Made by a program: the position numbers and the translations under genes. From Pseudomonas brassicacearum subsp. brassicacearum (GTDB lineage Bacteria; Pseudomonadota; Gammaproteobacteria; Pseudomonadales; Pseudomonadaceae), in NCBI RefSeq assembly GCF_008801605.1, contig NZ_VZPJ01000016.1:1-64000 (forward strand): DNA of 64,000 nucleotides, written 5' to 3'. Positions 35,898 through 43,164 of this stretch are shown here, in pieces. Under the pieces are notes generated by a model that saw only the letters and a list, made by a program, of their open reading frames with translations, was not told where the DNA came from and made no database searches. How positions within the stretch are numbered: the stretch's first letter is position 1; every line of letters begins with the position of its first letter.

Positions 35898-37235
35898 TCA
35901 AGGCTTACGCTTACGCGGCCCGGTATTGAACACCGGTACTTTGCGCACAGGCTTGACCGAAGGTTCCACAGGCGAGGAGTCGCCGCTGTCCACCCACTTG
36001 CCCAGGTTGCGCTTGCCGCCGCCACCGGAGGTTTTCGGTTTCTTCGGCTTTTTCGGTTTCTTGATCACCTGGCCACTGGCGTCGGTGTCCGGAACCCGAT
36101 GCTCAGGCTCGAAATCCTGTTCCATCTGACGAGTCAGCGTCTGGCGCGTCAGCATCTCGATGGCCGACAGCAGGTTCACTTCGTCGGCGCAGACCAGGGA
36201 AATCGCTTCCCCGGTCGAGCCCGCCCGACCGGTACGGCCGATGCGGTGGATGTAGTCCTCGGCGACGATCGGCAGGTCGAAGTTCACCACCAACGGCAAA
36301 TCCTCGATATCCAAGCCACGGGCGGCGACGTCGGTCGCCACGAGGATCTGCACTTCGCTGGCCTTGAAGCGGTCCAGCGCGCGCTGGCGGGTGGCCTGGG
36401 GTTTGTCACCGTGGATGCCGTCGGCGTTGACGCCCAGGCCCTGGAGTTTCTCCACCAGCGCATCAACGCCATTGCGGGTCTTGGCAAAGACCAGCACCTG
36501 CTTCCACTTGTTCTTGCGCATCAGGTGCACGAACAATTCCGGCTTGCGCTTCTTGTCCACCGTCACCACCCATTGCTTGACGGTGTTGGCGGCGACGTTG
36601 CGCGGGCTCACTTCAATGCTCAGCGGATCGTTGAGCATCTGCCCGGCCAGCAGGCGGATCGCGTCGGAGAAGGTCGCCGAGAACAGCAGCGTCTGGCGCT
36701 TCTTCGGCAGTGCCTTGTAGATATTCGCCAGTTCCTCGGAGAAGCCCAGGTCGAGCATGCGATCGGCTTCGTCCAGCACCAGGGTCTGCAGCTGATTGAA
36801 CTTCAGCGCGTTCTGGCGGAACAAATCGAGCAGACGCCCTGGCGTGGCGACCAACAGGTCGACGCCTTTGCGCAACTTCATCATTTGCGGGTTGATGCTG
36901 ACACCGCCGTACACAGCGTAGGTGCTCAGCGGCAGGTTTTGCGCGTACTGACGCACGCTTTCATGGACCTGCTCAGCCAGCTCACGGGTCGGCACCAGGA
37001 TCAGCGCTCGCACCGAGTTGGCCGCGACCTTCGGCCCTTCGGTGGTCAGCAACTGCAACAGCGGCACGGCGAAACCGGCGGTCTTGCCGGTGCCGGTCTG
37101 GGCCGCGGCCATCAGGTCACGACCGGCCAGCACCGCCGGCATGGCTTGGGCCTGCACTGGGGTCGGGGTCTGGTAACCGAGCGTCTCGAGGGCGCGCAGC
37201 AAGGGTTCGATCAGGCCAAGGGTGGCGAAAGTCAT
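35898..37235 (-). CDS. rhlE: DEAD-box RNA helicase RhlE
   Basis: The 445-residue protein has all DEAD-box motifs: Q motif around TPTPVQAQAMP, AQTGTGKTAGF, PTRELAEQ, VATPGR, DEADRMLDLGF, SATF, ATDVAARGLDIEDL and HRIGRTGRAG. The C-terminal tail from about 380 is basic and low-complexity (KKPKKPKKPKTSGGGGKR), as in RhlE, and would bind RNA. It remodels rRNA during ribosome assembly and acts in RNA decay at low temperature. Length fits the shorter of the two RhlE types of pseudomonads (PA3950-like, from memory). Confidence 0.93.
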   Translation of the reverse strand: MTFATLGLIEPLLRALETLGYQTPTPVQAQAMPAVLAGRDLMAAAQTGTGKTAGFAVPLLQLLTTEGPKVAANSVRALILVPTRELAEQVHESVRQYAQNLPLSTYAVYGGVSINPQMMKLRKGVDLLVATPGRLLDLFRQNALKFNQLQTLVLDEADRMLDLGFSEELANIYKALPKKRQTLLFSATFSDAIRLLAGQMLNDPLSIEVSPRNVAANTVKQWVVTVDKKRKPELFVHLMRKNKWKQVLVFAKTRNGVDALVEKLQGLGVNADGIHGDKPQATRQRALDRFKASEVQILVATDVAARGLDIEDLPLVVNFDLPIVAEDYIHRIGRTGRAGSTGEAISLVCADEVNLLSAIEMLTRQTLTRQMEQDFEPEHRVPDTDASGQVIKKPKKPKKPKTSGGGGKRNLGKWVDSGDSSPVEPSVKPVRKVPVFNTGPRKRKP

Positions 37236-37293
37236 GGAAGTACCGTAGGAAAAATCAGCGCAAGGTGTGCAATGCGCGGCAGTTTACCCTAAA

Positions 37294-38196
37294 TCAGGAA
37301 GCGGCCGGCGCAGGCTTGGGTTTGCGCCACTGCGGCAAACCGATCAGCACCACGGCACTGATGATCACCAGCATCGCCAGACTTTCTTCAGCGCCAATGG
37401 TTTCACCCGCGAACACGATCCCCAGCAACACCGCCACTGCCGGGTTGACGTAGGCATAACTGGTGGCCGCCGCCGGGCGCACATGCTTGAGCAGGTACAT
37501 GTAGGCATTGAAGGCGACGATCGAGCCGAAGCAGGTCAGGTAAGCCAAGGCAAACCAACCTTCCAGCGGCGGCATGCTGTCCAGGTGCTCGCCGCTGGCC
37601 ACGCTGCCGATCAACAGCACCACGCCGCCTACCAGCATTTCCACGGCACTGGCCATCGCCCCTGCCGGCAACGGCACGTGTTTGCTCAGCACCGAACCGA
37701 AGGCCCAGGACGCCGCCGCGAATACCAGCAAGGTCGCACCCAACGGGCTGGACTGCAGGTTGGAGCCCAGGTTGAGCATCGCGATGCCAATCAACCCCAG
37801 CACAATCCCCGCCCATTCCAGACGGGTATTACGCGCCCCCCAGAAATATCCGCAGAGCAAGGTAAACAAAGGCACCGTCGCCACCGCCAACGCCGCCACC
37901 CCGGACGCCACGCCCGTGTGCTCGGCCACACTGACCGCGCCGTTGCCGAAACTGAGCAACAACACACCGATGATGGCCCCGGCCTTCCATTGCGCCCAGG
38001 TCGGCGCCGGTGCCCCGCGCCAGCGCAGGAAGCCATACATCAGCGAACCGGCCAGCACAAAACGAATCCCGGCCAGCAACAGCGGCGGCCAATGCTCCAC
38101 ACCGATGCGAATCACCAGGTAGGTCGAACCCCAGATGACGTACAAGGCAAAAAAGGCAGCAATCAATGGCAAGGGAAAACGGCGTGGGCCGGGCAT
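37294..38196 (-). CDS. yedA: YedA-like EamA-family drug/metabolite exporter
   Basis: The 300-residue protein has ten predicted helices in two EamA units. It opens with PLPLIAAFFALYVIWGSTYLVIRIGVEHWPPLLLAGIRFVLAG, the pattern of E. coli YedA. The second half contains WAFGSVLSKHVPLPAGAMASAVEMLVGG. It is divergent from an Lrp-type regulator (161 bases between), which probably controls it, since Lrp-exporter pairs commonly handle amino acid efflux. The substrate is not known. Confidence 0.87.
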   Translation of the reverse strand: MPGPRRFPLPLIAAFFALYVIWGSTYLVIRIGVEHWPPLLLAGIRFVLAGSLMYGFLRWRGAPAPTWAQWKAGAIIGVLLLSFGNGAVSVAEHTGVASGVAALAVATVPLFTLLCGYFWGARNTRLEWAGIVLGLIGIAMLNLGSNLQSSPLGATLLVFAAASWAFGSVLSKHVPLPAGAMASAVEMLVGGVVLLIGSVASGEHLDSMPPLEGWFALAYLTCFGSIVAFNAYMYLLKHVRPAAATSYAYVNPAVAVLLGIVFAGETIGAEESLAMLVIISAVVLIGLPQWRKPKPAPAAS

Positions 38197-38357
38197 GTTC
38201 AGCTCGAAGTCAGGACAATGAGAGACGTTATTCTAGAAAGGCGACAGACGGAAAATAAGTTACAAAACCTGTTTATCCGAGCCGTACACTTTTCAAAACA
38301 CGGATATCAACGCTATAAATCGTGTTTTCGAAAGTCACACCAACAGGAAGCCATACC

Positions 38358-38810
38358 GTGGATAAATACGACCGCATGCTGCTCAGCGCCCTGTTGGAAA
38401 ACGGTCGTGCGTCTTACGCCGAACTGGCCCGCAAAGTGAACCTGTCAGCCCCGGCCGTAGCCGAGCGGGTCAGCAAACTGGAAGCCAGCGGCGTCATCAC
38501 CGGTTATCAAGCCAAAGTCGACATGGCGAAGATCGGCCTGCCGGTGCAGTGCGTCATCGAATTGCGGATGAACCAGCATGGCAACCAGAAGACCTACGAC
38601 GAACTGTGCAAGATCCCGCAACTGACCGAGTGCCACCGGGTCACCGGAGACCCGTGCGTGATCATGCAAGCGGCGGTTGGCTCGATGCCGGAACTGGAAG
38701 AGCTGATCAACCGCATCGCCAAGTTCGGCTTCAGCAAGACCTCGATCGTGCTGTCCAGCGCCATTGAAAAGCGCGTGCCGCTGGGGCAGTTGGAAGGCAA
38801 CGGGAAGTAA
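38358..38810 (+). CDS. Lrp/AsnC-family regulator (divergent from yedA)
   Basis: The 150-residue protein starts at GTG 38358 with AGGAAG seven bases upstream. An N-terminal helix-turn-helix (DKYDRMLLSALLENGRASYAELARKVNLSAPAVAERVSKLEASG) is followed by the RAM ligand-binding domain (TECHRVTGDPCVIMQAAVGSMPELEELINRI). A 12-codon upstream extension in the open frame is discarded. It probably senses an amino acid and controls yedA and itself. Confidence 0.92.
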   Translation: MDKYDRMLLSALLENGRASYAELARKVNLSAPAVAERVSKLEASGVITGYQAKVDMAKIGLPVQCVIELRMNQHGNQKTYDELCKIPQLTECHRVTGDPCVIMQAAVGSMPELEELINRIAKFGFSKTSIVLSSAIEKRVPLGQLEGNGK

Positions 38811-38823
38811 CACTGATCGAAAC

Positions 38824-38913
38824 TGTGGGAGCGAGCTTGCTCGCGATAGCTTTGGATCAGCCAACCTCAATGTCGACTGACACACCGCTATCGCGAGCAA
38901 GCTCGCTCCCACA
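38824..38913. repeat. REP pair after the Lrp-type gene
   Basis: TGTGGGAGCGAGCTTGCTCG and its complement flank about 45 bases. It lies between convergent genes, next to a second single REP at 38959. Confidence 0.85.
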
Positions 38914-38958
38914 TTGGATCTTCAGTGGGCACAGGGTCTGGGTGTTGCCGGGATCTGG

Positions 38959-38985
38959 TGTGGGAGCGAGCTTGCTCGCGAAAGC
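38959..38985. repeat. Single REP half
   Basis: TGTGGGAGCGAGCTTGCTCG is followed by CGAAAGC, with no full partner. CTCCCACAG near 39003-39011 may be the end of a lost right arm. Confidence 0.7.
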
Positions 38986-39028
38986 GGCCTGTCTGACACA
39001 TCACTCCCACAGTTGCTTTGTGGTGTGT

Positions 39029-39640
39029 TTAGAACCCGCGATGCCGCTTGAGGTGCTCGTTGATCTTCGCCGCCGGCACTTTCTGCAAACTGCACAACAG
39101 ATCATGGGACAACTCCCGCAGCCCATGCTTTTGCCGCAATTGCGAAGCCAGGTGCGCGGTGAGGTTGGCGGCCATTTCGGCGTCGGCCATGGCCCGGTGA
39201 GCCTGGCCGGTATGGGGCAGGCCGGCGAACGTGTTGAGCGTGCCGAGCTTGTGGTTCGGCGCCGCTGGCATCAGGCGCCGGGCCAGCAACAGTGAGCAGG
39301 CAAAATTCTGCAGGCGGGTGCGCTTGATTCGCCCCAGTTCGAAATCCCAGAACTTCTGGTCGAACGCAGCGTTGTGCGCCAGCAGCGGCGTGATGCCGAC
39401 GAACTCGTTGACCTCGTTCATCACCTTTTCCGCCGACGGGGCGCTGCGCAGCATGGCGTTGCTGATGCCGGTCAGTTGCTCGATAAACGCAGGGACGCGC
39501 ACACCGGCATTCATCAGGCTCTGGTAGCGGTCGACGATCCGGCCTTGCTCAAGCATCACCACCGCGATTTCAGTAGCCCGGCAACTGCTGCTCGGGGTGA
39601 TCCCGGTGGTTTCAAAGTCGATGACTGCGATGCGTTCCAA
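39029..39640 (-). CDS. DnaQ-like 3'-5' exonuclease
   Basis: The 203-residue protein is a DEDDh exonuclease: AVIDFETTG (motif I, D and E), LLAHNAAFDQKFW (motif II with aspartate) and HRAMADAEMAA (motif III with histidine and aspartate). It resembles the DNA polymerase III epsilon exonuclease domain but lacks the C-terminal alpha-binding tail, so it is a separate nuclease. Its substrate is unknown. It is followed on the minus strand side by nothing coupled; the NYN gene lies upstream, 21 bases away in the same direction. Confidence 0.9.
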   Translation of the reverse strand: MERIAVIDFETTGITPSSSCRATEIAVVMLEQGRIVDRYQSLMNAGVRVPAFIEQLTGISNAMLRSAPSAEKVMNEVNEFVGITPLLAHNAAFDQKFWDFELGRIKRTRLQNFACSLLLARRLMPAAPNHKLGTLNTFAGLPHTGQAHRAMADAEMAANLTAHLASQLRQKHGLRELSHDLLCSLQKVPAAKINEHLKRHRGF

Positions 39641-39661
39641 ACCTTTTGAACTCCGTGAAAA

Positions 39662-40141
39662 TCAATTCTTGAGCAACAACGCGCCTTCGATGGGCACGTA
39701 GCGGCTGGCAGCGCGGATCAGCGAGTTGGCGGTCAACCCCGGCACACCATAGGCCACGGCCTGTACGCCGTGTTTTTGGATGATGCGTTCGAGCAGCATG
39801 TCGAAATCGCCGTCGCCGGAGGCCAGCACCACTTCGTCGACGTGGTCGGCGGCGTCCATGATGTCCAGCGTGATGCCCACGTCCCAGTCGCCCTTGGCCG
39901 AGCCGTCGCTGCGCTGGATGTAGGGCTTGAGCTTCACGATAAAGCCCAGGTTGCGCAGGATCTGCTGGAACTGCTGCTGCTTGCTGTCACCGCGATCGAT
40001 CGCGTAGGCATAGGCCTCGACGATCCGCCCCTGCTTGCTGACATCAGCCCACAGCGCGGCATAGTTGAAATGGCAACCGTAGGCTTGGCGCACGGTGTAG
40101 TAGAGGTTCTGGACATCGGCGAACACTGCAATTTTTTTCAC
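39662..40141 (-). CDS. NYN-domain (LabA/DUF88) putative RNase
   Basis: The 159-residue protein starts at GTG 40141 with AGAGGA upstream. It has the PIN-like NYN fold with conserved acidic residues in AVFADVQNLYYT, GDWDVGITLDIMDAA and ASGDGDFDMLLERI. Proteins of this group are metal-dependent ribonucleases or LabA-like regulators. It precedes the exonuclease gene with a gap of 21 bases, suggesting one transcript for two nucleases. Confidence 0.88.
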   Translation of the reverse strand: MKKIAVFADVQNLYYTVRQAYGCHFNYAALWADVSKQGRIVEAYAYAIDRGDSKQQQFQQILRNLGFIVKLKPYIQRSDGSAKGDWDVGITLDIMDAADHVDEVVLASGDGDFDMLLERIIQKHGVQAVAYGVPGLTANSLIRAASRYVPIEGALLLKN

Positions 40142-40269
40142 CGCGTTTCCTCTTGGATGCACACGCACGCAGACCACCTGGGCCGAAAAGTCGCCCAGTA
40201 TGCCAGCCCGAAGGATTGTTCCGCGAATAATCGCCCCGAGGCGCCTGTGCGCCCCGGACGAATGGCAGC

Positions 40270-41028
40270 TCAGACGAAGGAGTCGTCGTCGCCGAAGGAA
40301 GATGAATCGTCGCTGTAGTCCGCGTCGCTGAAACCGCCCGGGTCATTACCATAGCCGTCGTTATCGGCCACCCGTTGGTCATCGCCCCAACCGTTGTCGC
40401 CGCTGTTGGCGGTGTCGTTGACCGGTTGAGCCGGCTCCTCCTTGATGACCTCGACGATTTCCTGGGGTTGCTGGTTACTGTGGAACAGGCTGCTGATGCC
40501 TTGGGCCAGCATCACACCGCCGGCCACGCCTGCCGCGGTTTTCAGGGCGCCGCCGAGGAAGCTGCCCGCAGCCGGGGCCTGCTGTTGCGGTGCGCCATAA
40601 TTGCCGGGCGGCGCGCCGAAGCCCTGTTGGGGCTGGGCATTGAAGGACGGCTGTGCCGGTTCGCGCCAGCCTCCCCCACTGGACGTCGGTGTGCTTGCCG
40701 GGCGTGAATCCCGGGCGCTGCCACCAAAAATGCTCGACAGAAAGCCTCCGCCACCGCTGGGTGCCGATGGCTGGGAACGGGCCCGTTGCAGCTCGGCCTG
40801 CAATTGCTCGACCTGCTGGGCGAGTTGCTTGTTCTGTTCATCGAGGCGCTTGATCGCGGCCTCCTGCACCAGAATCGCCTGGGCCATGAAATAGCCCGCC
40901 GCTGGCTGGCTGGCCAGGTGTTCCTTGATCCGCGCCTCGGCCTGGACGTCGCGCGGGGCTGAATCCTTTTCGGCCTGTTGCAGCCGTGAAAACAGTCCAT
41001 CGATCAGGGTTTGTTCTTCGCTGTTCAT
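40270..41028 (-). CDS. DUF2076-like protein
   Basis: The 252-residue protein has an N-terminal helical DUF2076-type region (MNSEEQTLIDGLFSRLQQAE through a coiled coil EQNKQLAQQVEQLQAELQRA at about 72-92). A glycine/proline-rich linker, a short hydrophobic segment (GALKTAAGVAGGVMLAQGISSLF) and a strongly acidic, serine-rich tail ending DDSFV follow. It may be membrane associated. Function is unknown. GAGGTCGCC before ATG 41028 sets the start. Confidence 0.85.
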   Translation of the reverse strand: MNSEEQTLIDGLFSRLQQAEKDSAPRDVQAEARIKEHLASQPAAGYFMAQAILVQEAAIKRLDEQNKQLAQQVEQLQAELQRARSQPSAPSGGGGFLSSIFGGSARDSRPASTPTSSGGGWREPAQPSFNAQPQQGFGAPPGNYGAPQQQAPAAGSFLGGALKTAAGVAGGVMLAQGISSLFHSNQQPQEIVEVIKEEPAQPVNDTANSGDNGWGDDQRVADNDGYGNDPGGFSDADYSDDSSSFGDDDSFV

Positions 41029-41202
41029 GGCGACCTCATTAGATTGCCGGGTAGAAACCATTCCGGTCCAGAAGACCGGTGCCCACCAGTAATGGGGCTC
41101 GCCGCAAAGGTTTCAATGGTCTTTACCTGATGTTTACGTTTGCTTGTGCGGGCGCTTGATCGGTTAAAGTGTCGGACCGCTTTTGAACTGCGATACCGAC
41201 TC

Positions 41203-41865
41203 ATGAATCCGTTTGACGTGCTGCGCGACTCTTTGTATTTCTTCAAGCGCCATCTGGGCCGGATCGCCCAGCTGTGCCTGCCGCTGGTCATACTCGAGGC
41301 CTTGCTGCAGCAAGGCGTGGACAGCGCCGTCGGCCCCGAGGGTTTCCCCGGCTACAGCGTGATCGTCGGGCTCTTGGTGTACCCGTTGTACACCGCCGCG
41401 TTGATCCTGTTTCTCGACGCCCGCAGCCGCGGTGAAGCACCACGCACCCGTGACCTGCTCGCAACGGCCCTCACCCTGTGGCCACGCTTTGCCTTGCTGA
41501 CGGCCCTCAACACACTGTTGATCCTGGTGGGGCTGTCGTTGTACTTCCTGCCGGGCCTGTGGCTGATGGTGACCCTGGCCTTCAGTGAATACCTGTTGGT
41601 CCTCAGGGGCCTGACACCCCTGGCGGCGATGAAGGAAAGCCTGAACATGTCCCGCGGCAACTTCTGGCGGGTCCTGCTGTGTATTCTCTGTGTGATGGGC
41701 CCGCTGTGGCTGCTCAAGGGCGTCAGCGTCTCGGTGTATCCACCGCCTCAGAACCCTGTGCTCAGCCTGCTGATCGACAGCGTCCACAGCTTCTTGCAGC
41801 TGTTCACCAGCGTGGTGCTGTTCCGCATGTTCATGCTGATCGAAGCCAAGCCTGACAACCGCTGA
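41203..41865 (+). CDS. YciC-like (UPF0259) membrane protein
   Basis: The 220-residue protein has about five or six hydrophobic segments. It begins MNPFDVLRDSLYFFKRHLGRIAQLCLPLVILEALLQQ and contains GLTPLAAMKESLNMSRGNFWRVL, as in the YciC/UPF0259 family of inner-membrane proteins. Function is unknown. The ATG at 41203 gives the conserved N terminus; the open frame upstream is not conserved in character. It lies 90 bases before the EEP gene in the same direction. Confidence 0.8.
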   Translation: MNPFDVLRDSLYFFKRHLGRIAQLCLPLVILEALLQQGVDSAVGPEGFPGYSVIVGLLVYPLYTAALILFLDARSRGEAPRTRDLLATALTLWPRFALLTALNTLLILVGLSLYFLPGLWLMVTLAFSEYLLVLRGLTPLAAMKESLNMSRGNFWRVLLCILCVMGPLWLLKGVSVSVYPPPQNPVLSLLIDSVHSFLQLFTSVVLFRMFMLIEAKPDNR

Positions 41866-41955
41866 TCGCACACTGCGAAGGCCCTGGGCTTGGGCTTGAG
41901 AACCGCTCTCGGTTATGCTCGGGATCACTTTCGCGTTTCGCCCATAAGCCGAGCC

Positions 41956-43035
41956 ATGACCCGTCTACTGCGCTACACCTTGCTGGGCCTGCTGTTGATC
42001 CTCAGCCTGGCCGCCCTGTCGATCTACGGCCTGACCTGGCGGCCACAGCCCCGGGAAACCTTGCCGGTCAGTTGCACCGCCAACGCAGCACCGCTGGCGC
42101 CCGGCCAGGCCTTGAAGGTGATGACCTGGAACGTCCAGTTCCTCGCCGGCAAACGCTACGTGTTCTGGCACGACCTGGCCCAGGGCAACGACGAAAGCCC
42201 GACCCTGGAAGACATGGCCTTCAGCCTCGACGAAGTGGCACGGGTCATCCGCGACGAGCAACCAGACGTCGTGCTGCTCCAGGAACTGGACAAGGGCGCC
42301 AAGGCCAGCGATTACCAGGACCAGCTCAAGCTGTTGCAGGAGCGGCTGGCCGACCTCTATCCGTGCGGCACCAGTGCCTTCGACTGGAAGGCCGATTTCG
42401 TCCCCGATCCGCACATCTTCGGCAGCGTCGGCCGACAACTGGCGACCCTGAGTCGCTACCGCATCGACCATGCCGAACGGGTACAACTGCCGGTGGCCGA
42501 CACCAACATCATCAGCCGTCAGTTCCAGCCGAAAAATGCCTTGTTGGTGAGCTATCTGCCGCTGAGCGGCGGCGGCCAACTGGCGGTGCTCAACACCCAC
42601 CTGGAACGGGCCACCGAGCCGGACGAAACCCTGCCCAGACAAATCACCGCCGTGGCCAAGGCCCTGGATAAATTCGAATCCGCTGGCACACCCTGGCTGA
42701 TCGGCGGCGACTTCAACCTGTTGCCCCTGGGCCAGTACCGGCGCCTGCCGGCCGAGCAACGCACGCCCTACTCCGCCGACAGCCCTCTGCACCTGCTGTG
42801 GGACAAATACCCGATGATCCCCACCAACAACGAGGCCAGCGGCATCGACCGCGAACACTGGCTGACCCACTACCCGAACGACCCCGGCCTCAACGGCCCC
42901 GACCGCACCGTCGACTACCTCTTCTACAGTCCGCGCCTCAAACGGGTCGAAGCCCAGGTAAGGCAGGACGACACCTTGCGTATCTCCGATCACTTGCCGG
43001 TGATTGCGCGGTTCCTGTTGCCGGCAGCGCCTTAG
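41956..43035 (+). CDS. Membrane-anchored endonuclease/exonuclease/phosphatase-family protein
   Basis: The 359-residue protein starts with one transmembrane helix or uncleaved signal (MTRLLRYTLLGLLLILSLAALSIYGL). The EEP catalytic fold follows: VMTWNVQFL, VVLLQELDKG (metal glutamate), LNTHLER, LIGGDFNLLP and the terminal ISDHLPVIARF with the catalytic aspartate-histidine. Substrates in this superfamily range from nucleic acids to phospholipids. The extracytoplasmic placement suggests a phosphodiesterase acting outside the cytoplasm. ATG 41956 is chosen for the signal-like start. Confidence 0.86.
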   Translation: MTRLLRYTLLGLLLILSLAALSIYGLTWRPQPRETLPVSCTANAAPLAPGQALKVMTWNVQFLAGKRYVFWHDLAQGNDESPTLEDMAFSLDEVARVIRDEQPDVVLLQELDKGAKASDYQDQLKLLQERLADLYPCGTSAFDWKADFVPDPHIFGSVGRQLATLSRYRIDHAERVQLPVADTNIISRQFQPKNALLVSYLPLSGGGQLAVLNTHLERATEPDETLPRQITAVAKALDKFESAGTPWLIGGDFNLLPLGQYRRLPAEQRTPYSADSPLHLLWDKYPMIPTNNEASGIDREHWLTHYPNDPGLNGPDRTVDYLFYSPRLKRVEAQVRQDDTLRISDHLPVIARFLLPAAP

Positions 43036-43040
43036 CCCTT

Positions 43041-43132
43041 TGTGGGAGCCGAGCTTGCTCGCGATTGCGGTGGATCAGCAGCACGGTCATTGACTGACAC
43101 ACCGCTATCGCGAGCAAGCTCGACTCCCACAG
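43041..43132. repeat. REP pair with a matched one-base insertion in each arm
   Basis: The left arm reads TGTGGGAGCCGAGCTTGCTC and the right arm ends AGCTCGACTCCCACA. Each has one extra base at the mirror position compared with the usual TGTGGGAGCGAGC. It lies between convergent genes. Confidence 0.83.
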
Positions 43133-43164
43133 AGTTTGTATTTCATATCCTGAATATCCTCAGC

